Origin: Paenibacillus thermotolerans
GTDB lineage: Bacteria; Bacillota; Bacilli; Paenibacillales; YIM-B00363
Length of the DNA: 64,000 nt
Assembly (NCBI RefSeq): GCF_028745515.1
Contig: NZ_JAQZSG010000002.1
Location: 183,321-247,320 of the forward strand
Direction of reading: 5' to 3'
Below are positions 1 to 7,591 of this stretch, piece by piece. Both the position numbers and the translations under genes were made by a program. The first letter of the stretch is position 1. The number at the start of each line of letters is the position of its first letter. The notes beneath the pieces were generated by a model. That model worked only from the letters and a program-made list of their open reading frames with translations, searched no databases and was not told where the DNA came from.

Positions 1-1
1 G

Positions 2-556
2 CAAGGACCTGTGCTTGTTACCGGAGCGACGGGCGGGGTAGGGAGCGCGGCGGTGGCGATTCTCGCCAAGCTGGGCTACGAGGTTGTTGCGAGCAGCGGA
101 AAGGCGGACTTGAAGCCTTATTTGCTCGGGCTCGGCGCGAACCGGGTCATCGCAAGGGAAGAGCTCATTCCCGAGAAGCTGCGGGCTTTGGATAAGCAGG
201 TTTGGGCCGGGGCGGTCGATTGCGTCGGCGGGCGAACGCTGTCAGCGATATTGCCGTCGCTTGCCTACGGCGGGGCGGTTGCGGCCAGCGGGTTGACGGG
301 AGGAGCCGAGCTGTCGGCTACCGTATATCCTTTTATTCTTCGGGGAGTTCGTCTGATCGGCATCGACTCCGTCCAAACGCCGATGGACAAGCGCAAACAA
401 ATATGGGAGCTGCTTTCCTCCGATTTTAAACCGGCGGGCTTGCAGGATATGCATAGCGAAATATCGCTGGCGCAGGTGCCGGAAGCCGTGCAGCGGATGT
501 TGCGGGGGGAGTCCGTCGGCAGGACCGTTGTGGCAATGAAACAGCCCGGACCGTAA
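2..556 (+). CDS. Acryloyl-CoA reductase / quinone oxidoreductase (YhdH/YhfP type), C-terminal part
   Basis: The gene enters from the left, so only about 184 C-terminal residues are present; family members are about 325-330 residues. The visible part starts just before the Rossmann nucleotide loop (VTGATGGVGS) and runs through the NADPH-binding domain of zinc-free medium-chain dehydrogenases. The late segment IGIDSVQTP..R.Q.W is characteristic of the YhdH/YhfP subgroup, which reduces acrylyl-CoA-like or quinone substrates with NADPH. It converges on the thioesterase gene and shares a hairpin terminator with it. Family call is firm, exact substrate unknown. Confidence 0.85.
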   Translation, partial: QGPVLVTGATGGVGSAAVAILAKLGYEVVASSGKADLKPYLLGLGANRVIAREELIPEKLRALDKQVWAGAVDCVGGRTLSAILPSLAYGGAVAASGLTGGAELSATVYPFILRGVRLIGIDSVQTPMDKRKQIWELLSSDFKPAGLQDMHSEISLAQVPEAVQRMLRGESVGRTVVAMKQPGP

Positions 557-574
557 AGGCCGGGCTGTTTCATT
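535..574. terminator. Bidirectional hairpin terminator
   Basis: A perfect 15-bp stem (AATGAAACAGCCCGG and its complement, 10-nt loop) covers the stop codons of both converging genes. It would end transcription from both sides. Confidence 0.8.
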
Positions 575-1247
575 ACCATTCAACGCCGAACGATTGGGCG
601 AATGCGTCCATCGCACTCGACATTTTCGGCTGCTGCGCCGCCGGTTCTTGTATTTTATGCTCCTGCGGCTTGAACTCGATTACGTTGCTTCCCGGTTGCT
701 TTGCCTGTCTGGTCAGCCGGTAATCGGTGCCGAACACCTCGGCGAATTCTTTGCTTTCTTGTCTTCTGATTTTCCGTGCCTCTTTGCGCAGCGGAGCCGT
801 ATCGTACAATTTGCGTTCCTGGGCGGTTTGCGGAATGACGGCCGGAACGTCCGTCGGCTTCCCGTCGTCTCCGAGCGCAACGAAGGTCAGGAACGATGTC
901 GCGCATACTTTGCGCTCGCCGGACAGCAGATCCTCGGTGACGACCCGGACGAAAATTTCCATGGACGTTTTGTGCGTCCACGTTACGAATGCGGTCAAGC
1001 AAACGGCATCGCCCTTTTTCACCGGGTGCAGAAAGTCCACGGAGTCGGTCGATGCCGTAACGACAGGGCGTCGCGCATGTCTGGTTGCGGCGATGGTCGC
1101 CACATCGTCGATGTAGGCCATCAGCTTTCCGCCGAAGATGGTGCCGTGATGATTCGTGTCGGGCGGCAGAACGATGGATGCTTTTATCGTATACGATTCG
1201 CTCGCGGGCTTCGCAGCCGATCTCGGCGATTCATTGCTAATAATCAT
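573..1247 (-). CDS. Acyl-CoA thioesterase, hot-dog fold (YkhA/YciA type)
   Basis: A 224-residue hot-dog hydrolase that would cleave acyl-CoA to free acid and CoA in the cytoplasm. The NHHGTIFGGKLMAYIDD block at about residues 32-48 contains the glycine turn and active-site aspartate of this family, followed by the THKTSMEIFVRV strand. The start at 1247 has an AAGG ribosome site; a longer reading frame upstream has none. It is longer than the usual ~170 residues because of a charged, Gln/Pro-rich tail of about 60 residues, which is unexplained. A single gene, divergent from the LysR regulator. Confidence 0.82.
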   Translation of the reverse strand: MIISNESPRSAAKPASESYTIKASIVLPPDTNHHGTIFGGKLMAYIDDVATIAATRHARRPVVTASTDSVDFLHPVKKGDAVCLTAFVTWTHKTSMEIFVRVVTEDLLSGERKVCATSFLTFVALGDDGKPTDVPAVIPQTAQERKLYDTAPLRKEARKIRRQESKEFAEVFGTDYRLTRQAKQPGSNVIEFKPQEHKIQEPAAQQPKMSSAMDAFAQSFGVEW

Positions 1248-1381
1248 GTTTTCATACCTTCTTTCAAAAGTTGCACAAATAAATGTACACGAACTCGGTG
1301 CATGAGTAAAATACATAATATGAATGGTTTTCATTCGTTTTCTCTATATCAATGGGATTCGTTAAGGGAGCCGTGACTGCC

Positions 1382-2284
1382 ATGGACATTCGCCAGTTAA
1401 CGTATTTTATCGAGGTCGCCAGGTTTCTCAGCTTCACCAAAGCGGCCGAGCATCTGCACATCACGCAGCCGACGCTGTCCAAAATGATCAAAACGATGGA
1501 GGAGGAGCTTGGCGTCGCTTTGTTCGACAGAAGCGGAAAGCACGTCGAGCTGACCGATGCGGGGGAGGCCATTCTGCGGTCGGCAAAGCACATCGTGAAG
1601 TCGCTCGACGAGCTGTCCGCGGAGCTGAACAATTTGATGAAAATCAAGAAGGGGAAGCTCAGGCTCGGCATTCCTCCGATGATCGGCGGCTATTTCTTCT
1701 CATCCGTCATCGACCGGTTTCATAAAGCTTATCCTCATATTCAGCTGCAGCTGGTCGAGAAGGGCGGCAGGCGCATCGAATCGGATGTGGTTCACGGCGA
1801 GCTGGATGCCGGGCTCGTCATTTTGCCGGTGGGCGATGAGAGCAAGTTTCATATTATGCCGTGCCTGGAAGAAAACTTAATGCTTGTCGCACATGCGGGC
1901 CATCCGCTGGGGGAGCGGAAAAAAGTGCAGCTGCTCGAGCTTGAGAACGAATCGTTCATTATGTTTCACGAGGATTTCACCGTGCATCACCTGATTAAGG
2001 ACGCTTGCCTGGACGCCGGCTTCAACCCCCAAATCGTGTTCGAGAGCTCGCAATGGGATTTTATGACCGAGCTCGCGGCCACCGGCTTCGGAATCGCCCT
2101 GCTGCCGGAAGGCATATGCCGGACACTGGATTCGAGAAGGTTCCGCACCGTTCCTCTCGTTCAGCCGTCCATTCCATGGCGGTTGTCGATGATCTGGACG
2201 AAGGATAAATACATGTCGTTTGCGGCGAGGGAATGGGTAAAGTTTATGGAGACGCAGGGCTTTTCGGCGCCGGAGAAACCGTAG
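1382..2284 (+). CDS. LysR-family transcriptional regulator
   Basis: A 300-residue LysR regulator. Residues 1-60 form the winged helix-turn-helix (MDIRQLTYFIEVARFLSF then AAEHLHITQPTLSKMI), and the rest is the two-lobed periplasmic-binding-protein-like effector domain. The start at 1382 follows AAGGGAG with an 11-nt gap; the GTG at 1373 is too close to that site. It is divergent from the thioesterase gene at 573-1247 and upstream of a small monooxygenase, so either may be a target. The N-terminus resembles the CidR/AlsR/YwbI branch, but the inducer cannot be read from sequence. Confidence 0.9.
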   Translation: MDIRQLTYFIEVARFLSFTKAAEHLHITQPTLSKMIKTMEEELGVALFDRSGKHVELTDAGEAILRSAKHIVKSLDELSAELNNLMKIKKGKLRLGIPPMIGGYFFSSVIDRFHKAYPHIQLQLVEKGGRRIESDVVHGELDAGLVILPVGDESKFHIMPCLEENLMLVAHAGHPLGERKKVQLLELENESFIMFHEDFTVHHLIKDACLDAGFNPQIVFESSQWDFMTELAATGFGIALLPEGICRTLDSRRFRTVPLVQPSIPWRLSMIWTKDKYMSFAAREWVKFMETQGFSAPEKP

Positions 2285-2333
2285 AAATTTAGGAAGTATG
2301 GAGCGTTTGTACACGTATAGGGAGGGAAGCTTG

Positions 2334-2663
2334 ATGTCAAAGCTGTCTAATACGCCGCAGCCGCCGTATTACGCGGTTATTTTTACATCGGAACGAACCG
2401 AAGGGGATAAAGGGTACGCGGCGATGGCGGAGCGAATGGTGGAGCTGGCGGCAGCGATGCCCGGTTTTTTGGGCGAGGAAAGCGCGCGGGATCCGGAAGG
2501 CTTCGGTATTACCGTGTCGTATTGGGAATCGCTCGATGCCGTCAAAGCGTGGAAGGAGCATACGGCGCACATGGCCGCCCAAGAGAAGGGCAAGTCTGAG
2601 TGGTATCGCACCTATGCGTTAAGAGTAGCCAAGGTGGAACGGCAAAGCTTTTTTGAAATGTAA
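2334..2663 (+). CDS. Antibiotic biosynthesis monooxygenase (ABM) domain protein
   Basis: A 109-residue single ABM domain (ferredoxin-like dimeric barrel). The pattern YYAVIFTSER, then a long helix ending AAAMPGFLGEESARD, then GFGITVSYWESLDAVKAWKEHTAH is typical of small cytosolic ABM proteins of unknown substrate. Start at 2334 behind GGAGGG with 8-nt spacing. It follows the LysR gene by about 50 bp and could be co-transcribed. Family clear, reaction unknown. Confidence 0.8.
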   Translation: MSKLSNTPQPPYYAVIFTSERTEGDKGYAAMAERMVELAAAMPGFLGEESARDPEGFGITVSYWESLDAVKAWKEHTAHMAAQEKGKSEWYRTYALRVAKVERQSFFEM

Positions 2664-2697
2664 GCTTTAACTTGACAGACACGAATGGAGTGAGTTC

Positions 2698-3795
2698 ATG
2701 ATGCTGAAGTCGGCATGGTTTATCCCGCTTATCGCCGCCGCATTCTCGCTGCTTCCTTCTTGCATCGACTCGGAGCCTGCTTCTTCCGGTGAGAGAGCGG
2801 CGCCGGTTTCCGGTAGTGAAGCGGGAACTGCGGGCGCATATACGGTGTTGGCGGAGAAGCTGCGCGCGCCGTGGTCGATCGCTTTCGACGAGGATGCCGT
2901 GCTCATTAGCGAAAGGCCGGGCTTCATCGTTACCGTAAAGGATCAAGCGCTTGTCCGAAAGCCGGTGCGGCTGGCCAAGACGCTGTTCAACAAAGGCGAG
3001 GCGGGTTTTCTCGGGTTTGTGCTTTCGCCCGATGTTTCCGAATCGAGACGGGCATATGCATACCATTCCTATGAGGAAAAAGGCCGCGTGCTTAATCGGG
3101 TAGTGCTGCTGGAGGAAAAGAAAGACGAATGGGTTGAGGTACAGGCGCTTCTCGAGCAAATTCCGGGGAGAAACATTCATAACGGCGGAAGACTCACCAT
3201 CGGACCGGATCGGCTTCTTTACATTACGACAGGAGATGCGGGAGAAGAGGAGCTTGCGCAGCGGAAAACCAGCCTGGCAGGCAAAATATTGCGGATGGCG
3301 CCGGACGGCAACATTCCGGAGAGCAATCCGTTCCCGGGCTCGTATGTTTACTCGTACGGTCACCGGAACCCCCAAGGCATCGCATGGGACAGCGAAGGCG
3401 CCATGTTCGGCTCGGAGCACGGCCCCTCGGGCCGTCCCGGAGGACACGACGAGCTGAATTCGATCGAGCCGGGAGGCAATTACGGCTGGCCGGAAATCAT
3501 CGGCGACGAGCGGCGCGAAGGGATGGCGGCACCGATATTCCATACGGGGGATGTCGCGATTGCGCCTTCCGGCATTGCGGCGGATCCGGAAAACAGGCTG
3601 TTGGTCGCCGCCCTAAGAGGGGAAAGGCTTTTCCGGTTCGATCCTGCAAACGGCAAGCTGGAAGTATTGCTCGAGCGCGAAGGAAGACTTCGAGACGTAA
3701 AATTCCACGAAGGGAACATTTACGTCATTACGAACAATACCGACGGAAGAGGAGAGCCTTCGGAAGCGGACGACCGGCTGCTGATGCTGCGCTAA
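2698..3795 (+). CDS. PQQ-type glucose/sorbosone (aldose sugar) dehydrogenase lipoprotein
   Basis: A 365-residue six-bladed beta-propeller of the soluble aldose dehydrogenase (GSDH) family, which oxidises sugars with PQQ. A lipoprotein signal ends in LLPSC with Cys22, so it should be anchored on the outer face of the membrane. Family marks are NIHNGGRLTIGPD..LYITTGD (containing the catalytic-type histidine), YGHRNPQGIAWD, and EHGPSGRPGGHDELN with GGNYGWPE. Start at 2698 behind GGAGTGA; the adjacent ATG at 2701 is an equal alternative. No PQQ synthesis genes lie in this window, so the cofactor source is unknown. Confidence 0.87.
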   Translation: MMLKSAWFIPLIAAAFSLLPSCIDSEPASSGERAAPVSGSEAGTAGAYTVLAEKLRAPWSIAFDEDAVLISERPGFIVTVKDQALVRKPVRLAKTLFNKGEAGFLGFVLSPDVSESRRAYAYHSYEEKGRVLNRVVLLEEKKDEWVEVQALLEQIPGRNIHNGGRLTIGPDRLLYITTGDAGEEELAQRKTSLAGKILRMAPDGNIPESNPFPGSYVYSYGHRNPQGIAWDSEGAMFGSEHGPSGRPGGHDELNSIEPGGNYGWPEIIGDERREGMAAPIFHTGDVAIAPSGIAADPENRLLVAALRGERLFRFDPANGKLEVLLEREGRLRDVKFHEGNIYVITNNTDGRGEPSEADDRLLMLR

Positions 3796-3803
3796 CGATA
3801 TGT

Positions 3804-3974
3804 TTAACCGTGGTAGGTGCCTGTCGGTTCGTTCAGCACCCACTCCAGCAGCAGGATTTGCTCGTCAAGCCTGTCGATCTGCTCGGCGGTTGCCGCATCC
3901 TCTTTAGAGACGAGGGATTCCTTCCGCATCATCAGCTCGTTCAGCTTTCGCTTAATCTGGTTTTCCGTTCGCAT
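3804..3974 (-). CDS. Small hypothetical coiled-coil protein (56 aa)
   Basis: A 56-residue frame from an ATG preceded by AAAGGAG (about 12-nt spacing). The protein begins MRTENQIKRKLNELMMRKES and is almost all charged helix with leucine heptads (LDEQILLLEWVL), consistent with a short coiled coil. It lies downstream on the same strand of the 48-aa zinc-ribbon gene, with a 44-bp gap, and the two may form one unit read from the LexA-type promoter at 4397-4425. No family recognised. Codons and ribosome site suggest a real gene. Confidence 0.6.
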   Translation of the reverse strand: MRTENQIKRKLNELMMRKESLVSKEDAATAEQIDRLDEQILLLEWVLNEPTGTYHG

Positions 3975-4018
3975 GTGCGGGATTTCGCTCCTTTTGGCTT
4001 CAAGTTACTGTCATTATA

Positions 4019-4165
4019 CTACATGCAGGAGCGGTGTCCGCACTGCGGGCAGGCGATGCATACGGCGGAGGAAGCGTCGGCGGGCACGGCAATCGGGTAT
4101 TGGCAGCATTCGCAGGGCAGCAGCTTGAACTCCGGTTTGTTTTCCTTCGTTTGTTTATTCGTCAT
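4019..4165 (-). CDS. Small zinc-ribbon-like hypothetical protein (48 aa)
   Basis: A 48-residue protein with two cysteine clusters, LPCECCQYPI and CIACPQCGHRSC, arranged like a rubredoxin/zinc-ribbon knuckle pair. The start at 4165 (MTNKQTKENK) is preceded by AAGGTGTC at 7-nt spacing. Its role is unknown. The nearest promoter upstream on this strand is the LexA-box promoter about 230 bp away; the intervening leader holds four copies of a 24-25-bp palindromic repeat. Confidence 0.6.
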   Translation of the reverse strand: MTNKQTKENKPEFKLLPCECCQYPIAVPADASSAVCIACPQCGHRSCM

Positions 4166-4192
4166 CGTCAATGACACCTTATCGTTTGGGCG

Positions 4193-4217
4193 AATTAGCA
4201 ACACTACGAGTTGCTAT
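4193..4217. repeat. Palindromic repeat family A, copy 1
   Basis: Core AGCAACACTACGAGTTGCT, whose ends AGCAAC/GTTGCT are inverted. Copy 2 is identical over 25 bp and lies 51 bp downstream. Confidence 0.85.
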
Positions 4218-4243
4218 CGGCCCGTTTTTGAACCTGTTGGGGA

Positions 4244-4268
4244 AATTAGCAACACTACGAGTTGCTAT
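4244..4268. repeat. Palindromic repeat family A, copy 2
   Basis: Identical over 25 bp to copy 1 in the same orientation. Confidence 0.85.
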
Positions 4269-4309
4269 GGGTGCGATTCCGGGCCGGAAATGGCGATGTT
4301 CCGTTGAAT

Positions 4310-4332
4310 AATAACTCACAGTGTTGCTAAAA
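4310..4332. repeat. Palindromic repeat family A, copy 3 (inverted, degenerate)
   Basis: Contains AACTCACAGTGTTGCTAA, matching the reverse complement of copies 1-2 with a few changes. Confidence 0.65.
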
Positions 4333-4358
4333 AATCGGTGCGCCGGTTTTTATGTCGA

Positions 4359-4383
4359 ATAGCATTCTGTAGTGTTGTTATTT
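4359..4383. repeat. Palindromic repeat family A, copy 4 (inverted, degenerate)
   Basis: ATAGCATTCTGTAGTGTTGT matches the reverse complement of copy 1 with four or so changes. The 4166-4517 gap between genes holds this repeat cluster, the LexA-type promoter and a terminator, and no credible reading frame. Confidence 0.65.
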
Positions 4384-4396
4384 CCTTGTCGCGTTA

Positions 4397-4425
4397 ATTA
4401 TAGAACAAATGTTCTCTTATTTCAA
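4397..4425 (-). promoter_or_regulatory. Sigma-A promoter with LexA (SOS) box in the spacer
   Basis: On the minus strand TTGAAA (4425-4420), a 17-bp spacer and TATAAT (4402-4397). The spacer holds the perfect palindrome GAACATTTGTTC (4414-4403), matching the Firmicute LexA core GAAC-N4-GTTC. It lies just after the terminator of the 4518-4781 lipoprotein gene, so it starts a new unit reading toward the genes at 4019-4165 and 3804-3974. LexA control is inferred from the site. Confidence 0.75.
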
Positions 4426-4451
4426 TCGCCTTATGCTCGCTTAAACACAAC

Positions 4452-4490
4452 AAAAATCCCGAGCTGCGCGGGCGATGCGCATATCGGGAT
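4452..4490 (-). terminator. Rho-independent terminator
   Basis: Minus-strand stem ATCCCGATATGCGC / GCGCAGCTCGGGAT followed by TTTTTG; ends the 4518-4781 lipoprotein transcript. Confidence 0.8.
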
Positions 4491-4517
4491 CGCTTGAAAT
4501 CCGGCGTACTGCGTACT

Positions 4518-4781
4518 TCACTGGCGAAGCCGGTCGCGGGAAAACTCTCTGTCCGTCTTTTTGCCGGAGCCGTACTGCAAATAGTTAGGACGGCCTTTTC
4601 CTTGGAGCGCAGGATTGTGCGTAGTAGGGTCGTTGCGAAGCTGGCCTTGCTGGTTGTAATAAGGATGGTACTGCGACCGGTCGTCGGCGCCGCAGCCGGC
4701 TAAACAGAGACTGAGGACGGCGAGAGCGGCGGCCGCGAAACATACGGCGAATGCGGACTTTTTCTTATGCGATGCTGTCAT
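4518..4781 (-). CDS. Small lipoprotein, hypothetical (87 aa)
   Basis: An 87-residue protein with a basic N-terminus (MTASHKKKS), a hydrophobic segment and the lipobox LAGC, so it is probably exported and lipid-anchored. The mature part is polar (YHPYYNQQGQLRND..) and recognised as no family. A TCCTCC complement just before the ATG gives a good ribosome site. Terminator follows at 4452-4490. Function unknown. Confidence 0.75.
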   Translation of the reverse strand: MTASHKKKSAFAVCFAAAALAVLSLCLAGCGADDRSQYHPYYNQQGQLRNDPTTHNPALQGKGRPNYLQYGSGKKTDREFSRDRLRQ

Positions 4782-4843
4782 GATTCTCCTCCAGTTTGTC
4801 CTTCTAAGATAACACCACCTTCCTTAGTATTAACTTCCTTGCG

Positions 4844-4996
4844 TTATTTATCTCGATACTTGCTTACCTCGGGATTTTCCCACACATGATGCTCGTCGTA
4901 GCTCCACGTATCCGTTCGAATACCTTTGGCCAGCAAATAGGCCGCGGCCCCGGCGAATAACAGAAACCCGATCGTCAACAGCGCAAAAGCTACCAT
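4844..4996 (-). CDS. Small single-pass membrane protein (50 aa)
   Basis: Starting at the ATG at 4996, preceded by GAGGAG with 10-nt spacing, the protein is one transmembrane helix (MVAFALLTIGFLLFAGAAAYLLA) and a hydrophilic tail ending NPEVSKYRDK. The open frame extends further upstream but there it overlaps the epimerase gene and reads as non-protein sequence, so the short form is preferred. Same strand as and downstream of the epimerase at 5095-5958. No family recognised. Confidence 0.6.
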   Translation of the reverse strand: MVAFALLTIGFLLFAGAAAYLLAKGIRTDTWSYDEHHVWENPEVSKYRDK

Positions 4997-5094
4997 GCGC
5001 AGCACGCTCCTCACCGCATCAAATAAAACGCTTTCATTATTTGTATGCGGGAAAGAAGCGAATATTGTCGGCTTCGCTCTCCCAATGCCGGAAT

Positions 5095-5958
5095 TTAATC
5101 GGGCAAAATCGTCAGTTCCGCGCGCAGCGTCTCGCCCGGCTTCACCATCGTCAGCTCTTCCTTGCGGTTCAGCTCCCCCGTCAGCGCCATCCAAGGCTCA
5201 ACGCACACGAACGGCTTATCCGCCACGGACCAAAGCACGACGTACTTGAAATGGCCGCTGTAAGTCATGCGAATTCGCCGGCCGGCCGACGGTCGGAACG
5301 CAATGTCCTGCGCCCGGGCGTCCAGCAATGCCGCCGATTCGACCATGCCCTCAAGGTTGACGGAGCCGTTATACGGCTTCACTCGGTTATCGTTATAGTC
5401 GAGGTAGACGGTCGCATCCGTCTCGTACGCAATGTCTTTCATCTCCGCCGCAAAATACGGATGAAAGCCGGCATACATCGGCATGTCCTCATCGGACAAG
5501 TTGCGGTATTCCTGCGCGATGCGGAGGGCGGCATCTTTCAGCGTGTAAGTAAACCGCAGATCGAAATCGAACGGGAACATCGCCTTCGTCGCGTCGCTGC
5601 TCGCGAGCTTTAACGTCACGGAAGCTTCGCCGTCCTCGTTCGCGGCGACGACCTCCCACGGATGAATCCGGGCCACGCCGTGATTTTTCATTGAGTACGT
5701 GCGTCCGTTCCACTCATAAGAGCCGTCCTTTAATTGGCCGCTGATCGGAAACAATACCGGAATGCCTCCGCGTATGTTCGCCTCGGGATCATAGAAGGTG
5801 GCCTTGTCCAGATAAAGCAGCTCGGTGCCGCCCAGGCTGCAGCCGGTCACGATGCCGCCGCGTTGCGGGCAGAGCGCGACTTTCGAGGACGTCGACGATT
5901 CCATAAGCTCGTACATCTTGTATGTATCGGTATAAGTTGACACACGGTATTCGGTCAT
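5095..5958 (-). CDS. Aldose 1-epimerase family protein
   Basis: A 287-residue galactose-mutarotase-like beta-sandwich. Aldose-epimerase marks are VARIHPWEVVA, GFHPYF (catalytic-type histidines) and FVCVEPWMALTGELN with the conserved glutamate. Members interconvert anomers of free or 6-phosphorylated aldoses in the cytoplasm; which substrate applies here is not evident. Start at 5958 behind AAAGGAGG with 8-nt spacing, in preference to an upstream in-frame ATG. It is followed by a small membrane-protein gene and preceded by a 68-aa gene on the same strand. Confidence 0.82.
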   Translation of the reverse strand: MTEYRVSTYTDTYKMYELMESSTSSKVALCPQRGGIVTGCSLGGTELLYLDKATFYDPEANIRGGIPVLFPISGQLKDGSYEWNGRTYSMKNHGVARIHPWEVVAANEDGEASVTLKLASSDATKAMFPFDFDLRFTYTLKDAALRIAQEYRNLSDEDMPMYAGFHPYFAAEMKDIAYETDATVYLDYNDNRVKPYNGSVNLEGMVESAALLDARAQDIAFRPSAGRRIRMTYSGHFKYVVLWSVADKPFVCVEPWMALTGELNRKEELTMVKPGETLRAELTILPD

Positions 5959-5987
5959 TAATGGGGCCTCCTTTTCATATCCAAACG

Positions 5988-6194
5988 TCACGCCGGAGCG
6001 AACTCCTCCACTTCGTTGATTGCAAAGGTGTATACCTGCTTTTCATCGACATGGTATACGGTCAAATATTGCGTAGCGCGGTCGTATGCAATTATTCGGC
6101 AGGGGAGCTCGAATTTGACGCCCCTTCCTTTGACAACCGTCAGGCGGATCAGCGTGTTTCCTTCCTTCAGCCTTTCGATATGCTCCTCGATCAT
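5988..6194 (-). CDS. Conserved-looking hypothetical protein (68 aa)
   Basis: A 68-residue soluble protein beginning MIEEHIERLKEGNTLIRLTV, with alternating beta-strands (FELPCRIIAYD, YLTVYHVDEKQVYTF) suggesting a small beta-barrel or SH3-like fold. An AGAGGCG ribosome site precedes the ATG. It lies about 30 bp upstream of the epimerase on the same strand, so the two are probably co-transcribed. No function recognised. Confidence 0.6.
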   Translation of the reverse strand: MIEEHIERLKEGNTLIRLTVVKGRGVKFELPCRIIAYDRATQYLTVYHVDEKQVYTFAINEVEEFAPA

Positions 6195-6371
6195 TTCGCT
6201 TTCGCCTCTTTTTTGCGGGTCAGTTCACGATGTTAACATCTTATGTCCATTATAGCGTAAAAATATTTTTGTATGTATTCCTGCCGAATAGGGCAACATT
6301 TACTATATATGGGGGGGACAATCCTCTCCATAGGTAAAGAACCACTTTAATATTTGGAGGATGCAAGGTAA

Positions 6372-6569
6372 ATGAACGGAACAGTGAAATGGTTTAATGC
6401 GGAAAAAGGTTACGGTTTTATCGAAACGGAAGACGGGAACGATGTTTTCGTTCACTTCAGCGCCATTCAGGGCGAGGGCTACAAATCCCTTGACGAAGGA
6501 CAACGAGTGTCGTTCGAAGTTGTGCAAGGCAATCGAGGCCCGCAAGCTGAAAATGTCGTAAAACTGTAA
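6372..6569 (+). CDS. Cold-shock protein (CspA/CspB family)
   Basis: A 65-residue single cold-shock domain. RNP-1 (KGYGFIE) and RNP-2 (VFVHFSAI) are intact, and the sequence [18 protein letters not shown].. is typical of Bacillus CspB/C/D nucleic-acid chaperones. It follows GGAGG with 11-nt spacing and ends at a clear terminator. Directly downstream is a ydjO-type gene, a frequent neighbour and cold-inducible partner in bacilli. Confidence 0.95.
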   Translation: MNGTVKWFNAEKGYGFIETEDGNDVFVHFSAIQGEGYKSLDEGQRVSFEVVQGNRGPQAENVVKL

Positions 6570-6578
6570 ATACAACCG

Positions 6579-6609
6579 CTGCCCGAAACGAAAGTTTGGG
6601 CAGTTTTTT
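6579..6609 (+). terminator. Rho-independent terminator
   Basis: CTGCCCGAAAC / GTTTGGGCAG stem followed by six T; ends the cold-shock transcript. Confidence 0.85.
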
Positions 6610-6638
6610 CTTTCTCCATAACGAAGGAGGGATGGTAA

Positions 6639-6839
6639 GTGAATTTTCGCAAGAAAGTCGAGGAAAAAATTCCCGAAGAAGACACGGCGGTATGGACTTG
6701 CTCAAGCGACGGCTGCAACGGCTGGATGCGGGACAATCTGCGCTTCGACACGGAACCGATTTGTCCGCTTTGCTCCTCTCCGATGTACAGCGAGGTGAGA
6801 TTGCTTCCTTCGCTCGTGAACTTTATCGCATCCCGCTAG
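6639..6839 (+). CDS. ydjO: Cold-inducible protein YdjO family
   Basis: A 66-residue protein starting at GTG with AAGGAGG 8 nt upstream. It carries the YdjO zinc-knuckle pattern: WTCSSDGCNGWMRDNLRFD followed by CPLCSSPM, i.e. four cysteines and the CNGW signature. B. subtilis YdjO is cold-inducible and of unknown biochemical role. Placement next to a csp gene supports the call. The stop codon lies 7 nt before the TerC gene start, suggesting co-transcription. Confidence 0.85.
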   Translation: MNFRKKVEEKIPEEDTAVWTCSSDGCNGWMRDNLRFDTEPICPLCSSPMYSEVRLLPSLVNFIASR

Positions 6840-6846
6840 GAGTTGA

Positions 6847-7542
6847 TTGAGCCTGATGATGGGGATGTATGAAGCGAATTTCGCCGCTTCGTTGTTGTCG
6901 ATTATTATTATTGATTTGGTGCTGGCCGGCGATAATGCGATCGTCATCGGACTTGCCGCCAGGCGCCTGCCGAAACAACAGCAAAAGAAGGTTATCTTCT
7001 GGGGGACCGCAGGGGCAATTGCGATCCGGTCGGTGCTGACGATCGCGGCCGTGCTGCTCTTGAAAATTCCGGGCTTAATGCTGGCAGGCGGATTGCTGCT
7101 CATTTGGATCGCCTACAAGCTGTTGGCAGAGGAGAAGGGGCACGGCGACGAGCATCAAGCGGCGAGCTTCGGAGAAGCGATTCGTACGATTCTCATAGCC
7201 GATACGCTGATGAGCCTCGACAATGTGCTTGCGGTAGCGGGCGCCGCCCACGGCGATTTCCTTCTGGTCGTTACCGGGCTTGTGATCAGCATTCCGATCG
7301 TCATCTTCGGCAGCACGATCGTACTGCGGCTGGTCGACCGCTTCCCGGCCATCACGTACGTGGGGGCGGGCGTTCTGGGGTGGACCGCCGTCAAAATGAT
7401 TACCGACGAACCGTTCCTAAAGGGCTTCTTCCTCCAAAATCCGGCCGTGAAAATCGCACTGACGGTCATCGTCATTGCGGGAATATTGGGATTCGGATGG
7501 CTTGCGAGAAAATCGAAGGCGAACCATGCGACAGCGTCTTAA
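6847..7542 (+). CDS. TerC-family integral membrane protein (YjbE type)
   Basis: A 231-residue protein with about seven membrane segments. Conserved acidic positions are present in IIIIDLVLAGDNAIVIGLA near the N-terminus and ADTLMSLDNVLAVAG in the middle, the two motifs thought to bind metal. TerC relatives in B. subtilis export Mn2+ to metallate secreted proteins; that role is inferred here. Start is uncertain: TTG at 6847 (AGGAG, 4-nt gap) or ATG at 6856 (13-nt gap). A second, more divergent TerC paralogue is at 13508-14134. No yybP-ykoY manganese riboswitch is seen upstream. Confidence 0.88.
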   Translation: MSLMMGMYEANFAASLLSIIIIDLVLAGDNAIVIGLAARRLPKQQQKKVIFWGTAGAIAIRSVLTIAAVLLLKIPGLMLAGGLLLIWIAYKLLAEEKGHGDEHQAASFGEAIRTILIADTLMSLDNVLAVAGAAHGDFLLVVTGLVISIPIVIFGSTIVLRLVDRFPAITYVGAGVLGWTAVKMITDEPFLKGFFLQNPAVKIALTVIVIAGILGFGWLARKSKANHATAS

Positions 7543-7553
7543 ATAAGCATTCA

Positions 7554-7591
7554 GGGCAGCTCTCTTCCGGGGGCTGCCCTTGCCGCTTTTT
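7554..7591 (+). terminator. Probable terminator hairpin
   Basis: GGGCAGC / GCTGCCC stem with a T-rich run about 8 nt downstream; moderate because the T tract is offset. Confidence 0.5.
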
